The translations under genes and the position numbers were made by a program. Shown here in pieces: positions 1 to 9,972 of a stretch of DNA of 64,000 nt. The first letter of the stretch is position 1, and each line of letters starts with the position of its first letter. The notes under the pieces are model-generated. The model was not told the DNA's origin and did not search any database. It saw only the letters and a program-made list of their open reading frames with translations. Origin of the DNA: Pseudothioclava arenosa (GTDB lineage Bacteria > Pseudomonadota > Alphaproteobacteria > Rhodobacterales > Rhodobacteraceae); assembly GCF_002358085.1 (NCBI RefSeq), contig NZ_NTJD01000002.1, positions 340,387 through 404,386 of the forward strand. Reading direction: 5' to 3'.

Positions 1-1
1 C

Positions 2-1189
2 TTCATGGCGATGGACGTCAACACCGGCCGTGTGATCGCGATGCAAGGTGGCTTCAGCTATCAGGCCTCGGTGTTCAACCGCACGACGCAGGCGATGCGC
101 CAGCCGGGGTCGTCCTTCAAGCCCTTCGTCTATGCCGCCGCGATGGATTCGGGCTTCAGCCCCGCCACTATCGTCGTTGACGCGCCGATCGAGATCGACA
201 CGCCGCAGGGCCTGTGGCGGCCCAAGAACGCCTCGAACAAGTTCTACGGGCCGACGCCCGTGCGCACCGGCATCGAGCAGTCGCGGAACCTGATGACGAT
301 CCGTATCGCGCAGGAAATCGGCATGGACACGGTCGCGGGTTATGCCGAGCGTTTCGGCGTCTACAGCCCGATGAAGACCTTCCTCGCCAACTCGCTGGGC
401 GCGCAGGAAACCACGATGTTCCGCATGGTCGCGGCCTATGCGATGTTCGCCAATGGCGGCGAGCGGGTCGAACCGACGCTCGTCGACCGCGTGCAGGACC
501 GTTTTGGCCGCACCATCTATCGCCACGATCAGCGTAGCTGCCTCGATTGCGCCGAGCCGAACCTGCCCGAGGGGCAGGGCCCGCGCATCCAGACCAACCG
601 CGAGCGCGTGATGGATGCGATCACCGCCTATCAGCTGACCTCGATGATGGAAGGCGTGGTCAAGCGCGGCTCGGGCTCGCGGGTCGACCTGCCGGTGCCC
701 GTCGCCGGCAAGACCGGCACCACCAATGACGCCAAGGACGTGTGGTTCATCGGCTTCACCTCGAATATCGTCGCGGGCTGCTACATGGGCTTCGACAATC
801 CCCGCTCGCTGGGGCGCGGCGCCTATGGCGGCACGCTCTGCGTGCCCGTCTTCAACGCCTTCATGAAAGAGGCGGTGAAGAAATTCGGCGGCTCCGAGTT
901 CCGCGTGCCGCCGGGCGGGCACTGGGTCAAGATCAACCGCTACACCGGCGAGCATCTGCCCGGCGACGCCGTGGGCGAGCATGTCGTGGCCGAGTATCTC
1001 AAGGACGGTCAGGATCTGGTGGGCCTCGGCATGATCATCGACGGTGGTTTTGCGATGGGGGCGAACCTGCCGCTGTTCGGGCAGGGCGAGAGCGACGAGA
1101 CCACCTCGATCACCACCTCGACGGGTCAGAAGAAGGTGATCCCGAAAAAAGCCGACTTTGGCTCCATGTCATCGGGCGGGCTTTACTAG
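2..1189 (+). CDS. mrcA: penicillin-binding protein 1A, C-terminal transpeptidase part (5' end outside window)
   Basis: This is the end of a bifunctional class A penicillin-binding protein that cross-links peptidoglycan in the periplasm. The frame is open from base 2, so the transglycosylase domain and membrane anchor lie upstream of the window. The transpeptidase motifs are visible, counting from the first Met at base 5: SxxK as SSFK (catalytic Ser about residue 36), the SRN triad in SRNLMTIRIA, and KTG in AGKTGTTND. Family members are about 800-850 residues, so roughly half is missing only because of the window edge. The order mrcA-prfB is common in alphaproteobacteria. Identity is secure; 1A is chosen over other class A members from the overall pattern and neighbour. 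Confidence 0.93.
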   Translation, partial: FMAMDVNTGRVIAMQGGFSYQASVFNRTTQAMRQPGSSFKPFVYAAAMDSGFSPATIVVDAPIEIDTPQGLWRPKNASNKFYGPTPVRTGIEQSRNLMTIRIAQEIGMDTVAGYAERFGVYSPMKTFLANSLGAQETTMFRMVAAYAMFANGGERVEPTLVDRVQDRFGRTIYRHDQRSCLDCAEPNLPEGQGPRIQTNRERVMDAITAYQLTSMMEGVVKRGSGSRVDLPVPVAGKTGTTNDAKDVWFIGFTSNIVAGCYMGFDNPRSLGRGAYGGTLCVPVFNAFMKEAVKKFGGSEFRVPPGGHWVKINRYTGEHLPGDAVGEHVVAEYLKDGQDLVGLGMIIDGGFAMGANLPLFGQGESDETTSITTSTGQKKVIPKKADFGSMSSGGLY

Positions 1190-1205
1190 CGCAGGCGCCC
1201 CGGTC

Positions 1206-1236
1206 GCGCCTGCCCGCTTGCGGGGGCGGGCGGTTT
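1206..1236 (+). terminator. probable terminator after mrcA
   Basis: A GC-rich imperfect hairpin around CCCG-CTTG-CGGG with flanking G/C pairing is followed by a run of five T at 1233-1237. It separates mrcA from prfB, suggesting that prfB has its own promoter in the remaining spacer. The pairing outside the core is imperfect, so the call is moderate. Confidence 0.5.
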
Positions 1237-1273
1237 TTCGTATCACCCGGCCAAAGCCAGACAAGGACATCCC

Positions 1274-2401
1274 ATGCGCGCCGAGACGCAGAGCATCGTT
1301 GAACAGATTCGCAAGTCGCTGAGCCTCTTGGGCCAGCGCCTCGACGTGGAGACCGCGCCGCACCGGATCGAGGAATTCAACGCGATGATCGAGGACCCCA
1401 CGCTGTGGGACGATCCGGCCCGCGCGCAAAAGCTGATGCGCGAGCGTCAGACGCTGATGGACAAATACGAAACCTATCAGCGCATCTCGCGCGAGCTGAC
1501 CGACAATGTCGACCTGATCGAGCTGGGCGAGATGGAAGACGATGCCGATATCGTCAAGGAGGCCGAGGCCGCGCTGAAGGCGCTGCGCGAGGAGGCCGCC
1601 GCCAAGGAGCTTGAGGCACTGCTTGATGGCGAGGCCGATGGCAACGACACCTACCTTGAGATCCACTCGGGCGCGGGCGGCACGGAAAGCTGCGACTGGG
1701 CCTCGATTCTCGCGCGGATGTATGTCCGCTGGGCCGAGAAAAAGGGCTATGACGTGGAGCTTGAGGCCGAGACCCCCGGCGAAGAGGCGGGCATCAAATC
1801 GGCGACCTACAAGATTTCGGGCCCCAATGCCTATGGCTGGCTGAAATCGGAATCGGGCGTGCACCGGCTGGTGCGGATCTCGCCCTACGATTCGGCGGCG
1901 CGCCGGCATACTTCGTTCTGTTCGGTCTGGGTCTATCCGGTGGTCGACGACAATATCGACATCGTCATCAACCCCTCGGAAATCCGCATCGACACCTACC
2001 GGTCTTCGGGCGCGGGCGGCCAGCACGTGAACACCACCGACTCGGCGGTGCGGATCACCCACATCCCGACCAATATCGTCGTGACCTCCTCGATGAAGTC
2101 GCAGCACCAGAACCGCGAGATCGCGATGAACGCGCTGAAATCGCGCCTCTACCAGATGGAGCTCGACCGTCGCAACGCCGCGATCAACGAGGCCCACGAG
2201 GCCAAGGGCGAGGCAGGCTGGGGCAACCAGATCCGGTCTTACGTGCTGCAGCCCTACCAGATGGTGAAGGATCTGCGCACCGGGTTTGAAACCTCGGACA
2301 CGCAAGGGGTGCTTGATGGCGACCTTGACGGGCTGATGGCGGCGACGCTCGCGATGGATGTCGCGGGCAAGTCACGCGCCGACGCACAGGCGGGGGACTG
2401 A
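1274..2401 (+). CDS. prfB: peptide chain release factor 2
   Basis: RF2 ends translation at UGA and UAA stop codons by triggering peptidyl-tRNA hydrolysis in the ribosome. The GGQ motif that reaches the peptidyl-transferase centre is at residues 248-250 (SGAGGQHVN). The stop-recognition tripeptide reads SPY at 203-205 rather than the SPF of Escherichia coli, in the context [15 protein letters not shown]. The protein is 375 aa, normal for the family. The start at 1274 follows an AAGGA at about 1263-1267. No in-frame UGA or slippery site is present early in the gene, so the autoregulatory +1 frameshift known from many bacterial prfB genes is absent here. Confidence 0.97.
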   Translation: MRAETQSIVEQIRKSLSLLGQRLDVETAPHRIEEFNAMIEDPTLWDDPARAQKLMRERQTLMDKYETYQRISRELTDNVDLIELGEMEDDADIVKEAEAALKALREEAAAKELEALLDGEADGNDTYLEIHSGAGGTESCDWASILARMYVRWAEKKGYDVELEAETPGEEAGIKSATYKISGPNAYGWLKSESGVHRLVRISPYDSAARRHTSFCSVWVYPVVDDNIDIVINPSEIRIDTYRSSGAGGQHVNTTDSAVRITHIPTNIVVTSSMKSQHQNREIAMNALKSRLYQMELDRRNAAINEAHEAKGEAGWGNQIRSYVLQPYQMVKDLRTGFETSDTQGVLDGDLDGLMAATLAMDVAGKSRADAQAGD

Positions 2402-2405
2402 TCGG

Positions 2406-2948
2406 ATGGCGGCGCGGGTCTACATTACCGGCGCCGCTGGAACGGGGTGCTCGTCGCTGGGGCGGGCGCTGGCTGAACGGCTGGGCGTTCCTCATTTCGA
2501 CACCGACGATTACGACTGGCTGCCGAGCGAGCCACCCTTCACGGAAAAACGCCCCAAGGCCGAGCGGCTGGCCTTGCTCGAAACCGATCTGGCTGCGCAT
2601 CCGGGCGACGGCTGGGTGATTTCGGGTTCGGCCGACGGCTGGGGCGATGCGGTGCTGGCCGAGGCGTCGCTGATCGTGTTTCTGCGCGCCCCGATGCCCG
2701 TGCGGCTCGCGCGTATCCGCCGCCGCGAGGCGGAGCGCTTTGGCGACCGGATCAAGCCCGGCGGCGATATGGCGCTGGTGCACAAGCAATTCCTCGACTG
2801 GGCGGCGAGCTATGAAGACGCCTATTCCCGCGGTCGCTCGCTGATCCGGCATCGGGCCTGGCTCGATGCACAGCCGGTGCCGGTTCTGGTGCAGAGCGGC
2901 ACCGCCCCCGTCGAAGACCTGCTGGCCGAAATCACCGCGCGACTCTGA
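2406..2948 (+). CDS. P-loop nucleotide kinase-like protein (adenylate-kinase-like)
   Basis: A 180-aa soluble protein opening with a Walker A loop, ITGAAGTGCSSLG, near residues 6-18, followed by an acidic segment FDTDDYDWLP like the substrate region of small shikimate/adenylate-kinase-type enzymes. An internal VFLRAPMPVRLARIRRR stretch resembles the lid region with several Arg. The ATG at 2406 is four bases after the prfB stop, so the two genes are probably co-transcribed; an upstream Met at 2358 would lie inside prfB and is rejected. The substrate cannot be read from the sequence. The family is often annotated only as AAA or P-loop NTPase. Confidence 0.75.
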   Translation: MAARVYITGAAGTGCSSLGRALAERLGVPHFDTDDYDWLPSEPPFTEKRPKAERLALLETDLAAHPGDGWVISGSADGWGDAVLAEASLIVFLRAPMPVRLARIRRREAERFGDRIKPGGDMALVHKQFLDWAASYEDAYSRGRSLIRHRAWLDAQPVPVLVQSGTAPVEDLLAEITARL

Positions 2949-3146
2949 GCGCGCCTCCTCCCCCTTCGGTTCCTGTCCCCGGTTTATGCTGCGCGCGCCC
3001 TGCTGCGCTGCGGCGAGGGAAATTCTTGCCAAGCCCAGCCCGCGCCGCCCATGCTGCGTCCGGGCGGTTCATCGCGTCGCGGCTTGGGAGGGCTGGCGCG
3101 CATCATGACGGGCCCCCGAACGCGTTAGGATACTTGGGAGGGTATC

Positions 3147-3929
3147 ATGGATGATGTGATCGAGCGGCCGTCGGAGCCCTCGGCAATCCCCGAAGTCAAG
3201 GATATGAAGGTCGGCACCATTCGCGCGGTGCTGGAAGCGGGTTGGCAGGATTTTCGCCGCGCCCCGGCCTTTGGCCTCTTTTTTTCAGGGTTTTATGTGT
3301 TGGGCGGTCTGGTGCTCTGGGGGGTGTTCGCCGCGCGTGGCGAGGAATGGTGGCTGATGCCCTTCATCCTCGGCTTCCCGCTGCTGGCACCCTTCGCGGC
3401 GATCGGGCTCTATGAGGTCAGCCGCCGGCTCGAGGCGGGCGAGAGCCTCGTCTGGCGCGAGATCATCGGCTGCTGCATCGCGCAAAAGGACCGGCAGATC
3501 CCGTCGATCGCGGTGGTGATCTTGCTGCTTTTCATGTTCTGGATCTTCATCGCCCATACCAGCTTCGCGTTGTTTCTGGGAACCAAGGCGTTTAGCGGAA
3601 ATACCTCGCCCGTCGATGTGCTGCTGAGCGCGAACGGGCTGGCGATGCTGGCCTTTGGTTCGGCGGTCGGCGGGGCTTTCGCGGCGGTCCTGTTCTCGTT
3701 TACCGTGGTCGGGCTGCCTTTGCTGCTCGAACGCGATATCGATTTCATCACCGCGATCATCACCTCGTTCAAGGCGGTGGCGGCGAACCCGGCCTCGATG
3801 GCGATCTGGGCGGCGGTGATCTCGGGGCTGCTGTTCCTCGGGATGCTGCCGGGCTTCCTGGGGCTGTTCATCGTGCTGCCGGTGCTCGGCCATGCCAGTT
3901 GGCACATGTATCGCCAGCTCACCAAATAG
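3147..3929 (+). CDS. DUF2189 family integral membrane protein
   Basis: A 260-aa protein with a soluble N-terminal segment of about 40 residues followed by about six hydrophobic helices (from about 45 to the C-terminus). The start of the core, VGTIRAVLEAGWQDFRRAPAFGLFFSGFYVLGG split over the first helix, and the later GLYEVSRRLE segment are characteristic of DUF2189 membrane proteins, whose function is unknown; they are frequent in alpha- and betaproteobacteria. A good ribosome-binding site, GGGAGGGT, lies just before the ATG. It stands alone between prfB's operon and a convergent bactofilin operon. Confidence 0.85.
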   Translation: MDDVIERPSEPSAIPEVKDMKVGTIRAVLEAGWQDFRRAPAFGLFFSGFYVLGGLVLWGVFAARGEEWWLMPFILGFPLLAPFAAIGLYEVSRRLEAGESLVWREIIGCCIAQKDRQIPSIAVVILLLFMFWIFIAHTSFALFLGTKAFSGNTSPVDVLLSANGLAMLAFGSAVGGAFAAVLFSFTVVGLPLLLERDIDFITAIITSFKAVAANPASMAIWAAVISGLLFLGMLPGFLGLFIVLPVLGHASWHMYRQLTK

Positions 3930-3953
3930 CGCCGACACGCGCGCCGGAATGCG

Positions 3954-3979
3954 AAAGGGCGGCCCGAGGGCCGCCCTTT
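3954..3979. terminator. bidirectional terminator
   Basis: Perfect 11-bp stem AAAGGGCGGCC / GGCCGCCCTTT closing a CGAG loop, between the convergent DUF2189 and bactofilin genes. The A and T flanks give a U-containing tail in both directions. Confidence 0.8.
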
Positions 3980-4002
3980 GATTATTCTCGCGAAGCCTTG
4001 CC

Positions 4003-4515
4003 TCAGGCGCCGGCCTTGTCGTCGGTGGCCGGCGGCGGGGTCAGCGCACGCGGTGCGCCGCCGTTGCCCAGCGGGTCGTCCTGACGCTGCACCGAGCCCT
4101 CGAAATGGGCGCCCGATTCAATCGCGATGGTCTTGTGGATGATGTCGCCTTCGACCTTGGCGGTCGAGGTCAGGCGCACCTTGAGGCCGCGCACGCGGCC
4201 CACGACGCGGCCATTGACGACGACGTCATCGGCGACGATCTCGCCGCGGATGGTCGCGCCTTCGCCGACGGTCAGCAGATGGGCGCGGATATCGCCTTCG
4301 AGCGTGCCTTCGATCTGCACGTCGCCGGTGGTCTTGATGTTGCCGACGACCGTCAGGTCGGACGACAGCACCGAGGCGGCGGGTTTCGCGCGCGGCGTCG
4401 AGGGCATGAAGTCAGCGCCCGTGCGCGCCGGAACCGGTTTAGCTTCGGCGGCGGCGTCTTTGTTTTCGGTGGTGGCCTTCGGGCCGGGCTCGTGGATTTT
4501 GCTCTTAGAAAACAT
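4003..4515 (-). CDS. bactofilin (polymer-forming cytoskeletal protein)
   Basis: Bactofilins polymerise without nucleotide into filaments on the inner face of the membrane and position cell-wall enzymes, stalks or division proteins. This 170-aa protein has a disordered charged N-terminus (about 1-50) and then the right-handed beta-helix core, seen as short glycine-rich repeats such as VGNIKTTGDVQIEGTLEGDI and VNGRVVGRVRG, ending in a short Pro/Ala tail. It overlaps the stop of the M23 peptidase gene upstream by 11 bp (4505-4515). A bactofilin next to an M23 peptidase is a widely conserved pairing, implying the filament directs that enzyme. Confidence 0.93.
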   Translation of the reverse strand: MFSKSKIHEPGPKATTENKDAAAEAKPVPARTGADFMPSTPRAKPAASVLSSDLTVVGNIKTTGDVQIEGTLEGDIRAHLLTVGEGATIRGEIVADDVVVNGRVVGRVRGLKVRLTSTAKVEGDIIHKTIAIESGAHFEGSVQRQDDPLGNGGAPRALTPPPATDDKAGA

Positions 4516-5821
4516 CTTGTCCAGCCTTGATGAATTTCATCGGGTTGATTGGTTTATCGCCCATCCGGATCTCATAGTGCAGATGCGGACCGGTGGAGCG
4601 GCCGGTGTTTCCCATATCACCGATCCGCTGCCCGCGCGAGACTTTTTGACCGGGCTTCACGCGGATGCGCGAAAGGTGGCCATAGATGGTTTTGATGCCG
4701 AATTCGTGCTGAATGCGGATCATGTTGCCATAGCCGGATTCCCGCCCGGCCTTGATCACGACGCCATCGGCGGGCGCATAGATCGGGGTGCCCACGGGGC
4801 CGGCAAGATCGACGCCCGCATGCAGCCGCCCCCAGCGTTGCCCGAAGGGCGAGGTAAAGCGGAACTGGCCCCGATGGACGGGCAGGGCGAAGGGCATCTT
4901 GTCGACGGCCATGCGGTACATGTTCATTTCGTCGAGACGGCCAAGGATACCGCTGGCGCGATCAAGATCGCCCGCGGCGTCGATCGCGCCCTTCGACGAC
5001 AGCGAGATCGCCGCGAGCGGCCCGCCGGTGCCCGAATAGCCGCGGCGGATCTGGCCGATGATCTTGTCGGGGCTCATGCCGACATTGCGGAACATCTTGT
5101 CGAGCGGCTCCATCGAGACCTGAACCGCGCCTTCGAGCGTCGAGAAAATCTCGTCGTTGCGCTCTTCGAGCAGGCGTTTCTCCAGCGCGATCTCCTCGGC
5201 CATGTTGCGCGCGTCTTGTGCTTCGGCGCTGGCGGCGTCGCGTTCCTTCGCAGTGGCGCCCAGCGTTTCGGACAGAAGCGCGAGCGTGCGTTCCATTTCC
5301 ACCGATGCGGCAGGGGCGGCGCCTGGGGTCCTGGCCTTGCCTTCCGACAGCGCCGCAACCTGCTCGCGCGCGCCGTCGCGTTCGGTCATGGTGCGTTTCA
5401 GTGTCGTCTGGATGACGCGGATGCCGGTTTCCAGCTCGCGGCGGCGCTCTTCCGAGGCCAGCAGCTGCGATTGCATCTTGGACACCTCGCCAAGTGCGAT
5501 CTGGAAACGCTCCTGCGCCTTCTGCGCTTCTTGCGCGCGCTGGTCGCGTTCTTGCGAAAGCGTCACGAGGCGATCTTCGAAGGCGGCGGTTGCAACCACG
5601 GACTGGTCGCCTGAGCCCGCCGAAAGCCCCGAAATGAACAGCAGCGACGAGGCCACCGCCGACCAGGTGAACAGCATGACCCCCGCCGCCAGCAACCCGG
5701 CCTGGGTCAGGGGCCGCAGCCGGATGAACCGCGTGGCATCGTCGGATTTGATGAACAGGCGCTGCTCGGGCAGCCAACGTTCGAGGCTGGAGTTGACGCG
5801 ATTCACAAGGCGCTTGGGCAC
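4505..5821 (-). CDS. M23 family metallopeptidase with coiled coil
   Basis: A 438-aa membrane-anchored peptidoglycan endopeptidase or endopeptidase regulator. Residues about 35-65 form one transmembrane segment, residues about 75-215 a long Glu/Gln/Arg-rich coiled coil, and the last 130 residues a LytM/M23 domain. The zinc ligands are present: HAGVD (HxxxD) and HLHYE (HxH), so the domain is probably catalytic rather than degenerate. The start is GTG at 5821 preceded by AGGA; the gene overlaps and is presumably translationally coupled to the bactofilin. By analogy with other bactofilin-M23 pairs it should act on cell shape or wall remodelling. Confidence 0.92.
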   Translation of the reverse strand: MPKRLVNRVNSSLERWLPEQRLFIKSDDATRFIRLRPLTQAGLLAAGVMLFTWSAVASSLLFISGLSAGSGDQSVVATAAFEDRLVTLSQERDQRAQEAQKAQERFQIALGEVSKMQSQLLASEERRRELETGIRVIQTTLKRTMTERDGAREQVAALSEGKARTPGAAPAASVEMERTLALLSETLGATAKERDAASAEAQDARNMAEEIALEKRLLEERNDEIFSTLEGAVQVSMEPLDKMFRNVGMSPDKIIGQIRRGYSGTGGPLAAISLSSKGAIDAAGDLDRASGILGRLDEMNMYRMAVDKMPFALPVHRGQFRFTSPFGQRWGRLHAGVDLAGPVGTPIYAPADGVVIKAGRESGYGNMIRIQHEFGIKTIYGHLSRIRVKPGQKVSRGQRIGDMGNTGRSTGPHLHYEIRMGDKPINPMKFIKAGQDVF

Positions 5822-5953
5822 GGGCTGGGTCCTGTGTCGGTTACGAGGGCACGAGGCCTCCTCCCCGCGCGTGACGCGCCCAGGCCCGAAGGCACCCGAA
5901 GGCGGCGCGTGTCAGGACTTAGCAACCGGGCGCGCTACCGTGCAACCGAAAAT

Positions 5954-5987
5954 GCCCCGAACCGTCCAAAACGACAGGGTTCGGGGC
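5954..5987 (-). terminator. terminator of bcp
   Basis: Perfect 10-bp inverted repeat GCCCCGAACC / GGTTCGGGGC with a 14-base loop, followed on the minus strand by ATTTTCGG. It lies about 50 bases past the bcp stop and before the promoter of the M23 gene. Confidence 0.7.
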
Positions 5988-6036
5988 CGCAAAATCAGCG
6001 ATTTTCCGCCGAGTTTCCAAAGGGCTGAGCAATGGG

Positions 6037-6510
6037 TCAGACGATCTGTCGCACCTTCTCCAGAACCTCTTCGGCATGGCCCGCCACCTTGACCTTGGTC
6101 CAATGCGCGGCGACCTTGCCGGTGCCGTCGATCACCACGGTCGAACGCTCGATCCCCATGAAGGTCTTGCCGTACATGGATTTCTCGCGCCACACGCCAT
6201 AGCGTTCGCAGGTATCGCCCTCTTCGTCCGAGGCCAGGCGGATCGTCAGCCCGTGCTTCGCGGTGAACTTGCAATGCCGCGCGAGGCTGTCCTTCGAGAT
6301 CCCCACGACCACGGCGCCCGCGGCCTCGAACTCGGCGGCGAGGCGGGTGAAATCGAGCGCCTCGGTGGTGCAGCCCGGCGTGTCGTCCTTGGGGTAGAAA
6401 TAGAGCACTACCTTGGCGGGGCGCAGCGCCGAGAGCGTCAGCGGCGCCTCGCCATCGGGGCCGGTTGCGGGCAGGGTGAAATCGGGCGCGGTTTCGCCGA
6501 TCGCGATCAT
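6037..6510 (-). CDS. bcp: thioredoxin-dependent thiol peroxidase (BCP/PrxQ type)
   Basis: Peroxiredoxin that reduces hydrogen peroxide and organic hydroperoxides using thioredoxin. The peroxidatic cysteine is C47 in PKDDTPGCTTEA, and the fold signatures FTLPATGPDG and VVLYFYPKDDTPGC are clear. The length (157 aa) is normal. The resolving cysteine usually five residues after the catalytic one (CxxxxC, as in E. coli Bcp) is absent: residue 52 is not Cys. C80, in helix 3, is in the neighbourhood of the resolving cysteine of the other PrxQ subtype and may serve instead; C101 is a second candidate. It is divergent from the AsmA-like gene, with 96 bp of shared promoter region. Confidence 0.95.
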   Translation of the reverse strand: MIAIGETAPDFTLPATGPDGEAPLTLSALRPAKVVLYFYPKDDTPGCTTEALDFTRLAAEFEAAGAVVVGISKDSLARHCKFTAKHGLTIRLASDEEGDTCERYGVWREKSMYGKTFMGIERSTVVIDGTGKVAAHWTKVKVAGHAEEVLEKVRQIV

Positions 6511-6606
6511 CGTGGTCTCCTTGGCTCTTGCTCCGATACCAGAACTAATTCACCATTGGCGGGAATAAAGGGGACGAGGGAAAAAACCCCCGCGCCGCGA
6601 GGTAGG

Positions 6607-9600
6607 ATGACCGACACGCAACAGCCACCGCCCGCACCCGACGGTGCGGCGCCCGTTCGGGCGAAGGCATCGGCTGGCCCGGACCTGCCCCCGGTGGCTC
6701 CGGGTGGTCCGGCGGAACGGCGCCGCAAGGGTGGGCGCTTTGGGCCGCTGATGTTGCTCAGCCTGCCGTTCATTCTGGTCTTTCTGCTTTTTGTCGGCCT
6801 CGCGGTCACGCATCGCGCGCTCGCCTTGCCGGGCTGGGTGGTGACGCAGGTCGAGACCCGCGCGAACGCGGCGTTGGCAGGGCAGATGCGGGTTCGGATC
6901 GTCGAAGGCGCGGATGTCATCGTCGATGAGGGCGTGCGCCCGCGCATCCGCTTTCACGGGGTGACCTTGATGCGCCCGGATGGTCGCCCGCTGGCGCATC
7001 TGCCCGAGCTGCGCACCACGCTTTTTGCCCAGCCGCTGTTGCGCGGCAAGGTGGTGCCGCGCTCGTTCCGGGTGCGCGGCGCGGAGGTCGCGCTGGCGCG
7101 CCTGCCCGACGGGCGGCTTGACCTTGAGCTGGGGCCGGGTGGCGATTTCGCCGAGATGGAAGGCGTCTCGCTGACGCAGGTGCTGGCGGCGTTCGAAGGG
7201 CTGTTCGGTCTGCCGGGGCTGCGCGATCTGGAGCGGATCGAGGGTGAGGATCTGCGCATCCGGCTGACCGATCAGCGCCTTGATCGGGTCTGGAACGTGC
7301 GCGACGGCGCCGTCACGCTGACGCAGGATGCGCGCGAAATCTCGATCCTGCTGGCCTTTGGCATCGGCGGCGAGGGCGAGGTGCCTGCGCGCGTGGCGAT
7401 CACCGGCAGCACCTCGAAAGCCGGGCTTGAGGCGAATTTCTCGGCCAATGTGACCAATGTGAATGCGCGCGATCTTGCGGTGCAGACGCCCGCGCTGGCG
7501 CCGCTGCAGGTGGTCGATGCGCCGATCTCGGGCTCGCTGCGTTCGGGGATCGACGGGCAGGGGCGGCTGTCGCGGATGAACGCGGTGCTGGAGATCGGCC
7601 CGGGCGCGATCCGCCCCGACCCGCGCGTCGAACAGGTGCCGATGCGCGGCGCCAAGGTCTATCTCGAATACGATCCGCAGGCCGGGCAGATGCGCTTTAC
7701 CGACCTGAGCTTCGACAGTCGCGCGCTGCGGCTGCGGGCCTCGGGGCAGACGTTGCTGCGTGATCTGCAAGGCGGGCTGCCGCGGCAGGTGATCGGGCAG
7801 GTCGAGATCGCCGATCTGCAGCTTGACCCCGAGGGGTTGTTCGAGGCGCCCGCGATCTTTACCGGCGGCGCGGTGGATCTGCGGCTGAGCTTCGATCCTT
7901 TCGCGCTGGAAATCGGGCAGATGCAGCTTCTGGATGGCGACACGCGGCTGACCGCGACCGGCACCGCACGGGTTCTGCCCGAGGGCTGGCAGGTTGCCGT
8001 CGACAGCCGCATCAACCAGGTCAGCTCCGAGCGCCTGATTCAGCTCTGGCCGACCTTCGTCGTGCCCAAGACCCGCGACTGGGTCGCGCAGAACGTCTCG
8101 ACGGGCGAGCTGCGCAATGTGCGCGCGGCGCTGCGCACGCGGCCGAAGCAGGACCCGGAACTGGCGCTGAACTACGAGTTTCGCGGTGCCGAGGTGCAGG
8201 TGCTGCGCACCCTGCCCAAGGTGCAGGAGGGCCGCGGCTTCGCCGCGATTTTCGGGCATCGCCACGGGCTGATGGTCGAGGAGGGACATGTCGTGCCGCC
8301 CTCGGGGGGCAAGGTCGAGGTGGCCGACACGGTGCTGGTCGTGCCCGACCTGCGCATCAAGCCCGCCCCGGCGGTGGTCAACCTGCGCACCCGCTCGCCG
8401 ATCCCGGCGGCGCTGTCGCTGCTTGATCAGCCACCCTTCGAGTTTCTGACCAAGGCGGGCCGACCGACCGATCTGGCACAGGGCTGGGCCGAGGCGCTGA
8501 CCATTCTGCACCTGCCGCTGGCGGAACATCTCGCGCCCGAGGATGTCGTCTTCGAGGTGGCGGCGCGGCTGACCGATGTCACCTCGGATCAGGTCGTGCC
8601 GGGGCGGGAGCTGCGCGCGTCGCAGCTCGACCTGCGCGCGGATCGCGAGACGCTGTCGATTGCGGGGGCGGGGACGCTCTCGGAGGTGCCCTTCGAGGCC
8701 GAATGGCGCCAACCGCTTGCCGCCGAGGCCAAGGGGCGCTCGCAGGTCGATGGGCGGCTTTTGCTGAGCCAGGCGGCGCTGGATGCTTTCGAGATCCGCA
8801 TGCCGCAGGGGATGGTGTCGGGCGAGGGCTGGGCCGATCTGCATCTCGATCTGTCCAGCGAGGCGCCGACGCGCTACCGCCTGACGAGCCGGCTGGAGGG
8901 GATCGGCCTTGCGCTGCCGCAGATCGGCTGGGCGCTTGGCAAGGGCACAACCGCGCGGCTCGAACTTGACGGCGCGCTGGGGGCGCCCGCCAGCGTCGAG
9001 CGGCTGTCCTTTGCTGGGCCCGGGCTGAAGGCCGAAGGCGCGCTGAGCCTGTTGCCCGAAGGCGGGCTGGAGCGCGCGCGCTTCTCGGAGCTCGATATCG
9101 GCAGCTGGTTCTCGGGCAGCGCGGAGCTGATCGGGCGCGGCAATGCGGCCCCGGATGTCGTCGTGACCGGTGGGCAGTTCGATCTGCGCAATTTCCCCGG
9201 TGGTGGTGCGGCCAGCGGGCAGGGCGACGCGGGGCAGATCACGGTTTCGCTCGACGGGCTGCGGGTGAGCGACTCGATCCAGCTGACCGATGTGCAGGGC
9301 ACGTTCAGCACGCGCGGCGGCATGAATGGCAAGTTCACGGGCGAGGTGAACGGGCGCGGTCCGCTCCGTGGCACGGTGGCGCCTGCCGAAAACGGCCGGG
9401 CGGCGGTGCGGGTGCTGTCGGACGATGCCGGGCGGGTGTTGCGCTCGGCCGGGGTGTTCGACCGGGGTCGCGGCGGCACGCTCGACCTGACCTTGCTGCC
9501 GGTCGGGGCAAACGATTACGACGGCAAGCTCAAGATGACCGATTTCCGCGTCAAGGATGCGCCGGTGCTGGCGACGATGCTGGGGGCGGCCTCGGTGATC

Positions 9601-9972
9601 GGGCTGGTCGAGCAGTTGAATGGCGACGGCATCCTGTTCTCCGAGGTCTCGGGGCGGTTCCTCTTGACCGATCAGGGGGTTCAGATCAGAAGGGGCGACG
9701 CGGTCGGGGCCTCGATGGGGGTCACGATGACCGGCAATTTCTATCCCGCGAGTGGAAAGATCGACATGCAGGGCGTGGTGTCGCCATTCTATCTGGTCAA
9801 TGGCATCGGGCAGGTGCTGACCCGGCGCGGCGAGGGGCTGTTCGGCTTCAACTACACGCTGACCGGCACGCAGCTTGCCCCGGTCGTCACTGTGAACCCG
9901 TTCTCGCTGTTCACGCCGGGCATGTTCCGCGAGATTTTCCGCCGCGACCCTCCGCCACTGGCCCAAGAATGA
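6607..9972 (+). CDS. AsmA-like / DUF3971 (YhdP-type) envelope protein
   Basis: A 1121-aa protein with a proline-rich cytoplasmic start, one transmembrane helix at about residues 40-65 ([20 protein letters not shown]) and a very long periplasmic beta-rich part with repeated amphipathic strands, the architecture of the AsmA/YhdP bridge proteins that span the periplasm and take part in phospholipid transport to the outer membrane. The C-terminus ([26 protein letters not shown]) matches the AsmA-like C-terminal region. ATG at 6607 is chosen because it is just upstream of the TM helix; the frame is open much further upstream, opposite bcp. It overlaps queA by ATGA, so the two are co-translated. 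Transport function is by family inference. Confidence 0.85.
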   Translation: MTDTQQPPPAPDGAAPVRAKASAGPDLPPVAPGGPAERRRKGGRFGPLMLLSLPFILVFLLFVGLAVTHRALALPGWVVTQVETRANAALAGQMRVRIVEGADVIVDEGVRPRIRFHGVTLMRPDGRPLAHLPELRTTLFAQPLLRGKVVPRSFRVRGAEVALARLPDGRLDLELGPGGDFAEMEGVSLTQVLAAFEGLFGLPGLRDLERIEGEDLRIRLTDQRLDRVWNVRDGAVTLTQDAREISILLAFGIGGEGEVPARVAITGSTSKAGLEANFSANVTNVNARDLAVQTPALAPLQVVDAPISGSLRSGIDGQGRLSRMNAVLEIGPGAIRPDPRVEQVPMRGAKVYLEYDPQAGQMRFTDLSFDSRALRLRASGQTLLRDLQGGLPRQVIGQVEIADLQLDPEGLFEAPAIFTGGAVDLRLSFDPFALEIGQMQLLDGDTRLTATGTARVLPEGWQVAVDSRINQVSSERLIQLWPTFVVPKTRDWVAQNVSTGELRNVRAALRTRPKQDPELALNYEFRGAEVQVLRTLPKVQEGRGFAAIFGHRHGLMVEEGHVVPPSGGKVEVADTVLVVPDLRIKPAPAVVNLRTRSPIPAALSLLDQPPFEFLTKAGRPTDLAQGWAEALTILHLPLAEHLAPEDVVFEVAARLTDVTSDQVVPGRELRASQLDLRADRETLSIAGAGTLSEVPFEAEWRQPLAAEAKGRSQVDGRLLLSQAALDAFEIRMPQGMVSGEGWADLHLDLSSEAPTRYRLTSRLEGIGLALPQIGWALGKGTTARLELDGALGAPASVERLSFAGPGLKAEGALSLLPEGGLERARFSELDIGSWFSGSAELIGRGNAAPDVVVTGGQFDLRNFPGGGAASGQGDAGQITVSLDGLRVSDSIQLTDVQGTFSTRGGMNGKFTGEVNGRGPLRGTVAPAENGRAAVRVLSDDAGRVLRSAGVFDRGRGGTLDLTLLPVGANDYDGKLKMTDFRVKDAPVLATMLGAASVIGLVEQLNGDGILFSEVSGRFLLTDQGVQIRRGDAVGASMGVTMTGNFYPASGKIDMQGVVSPFYLVNGIGQVLTRRGEGLFGFNYTLTGTQLAPVVTVNPFSLFTPGMFREIFRRDPPPLAQE

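Noticed and set aside
6550..9966. Very long open frame on the minus strand opposite the AsmA-like gene (and similar long frames opposite acnA, tkt, uvrA)
   Set aside because: Arg/Gln/His-rich translation, no recognisable motif, and fully opposite a convincing gene; such frames are expected in GC-rich DNA.
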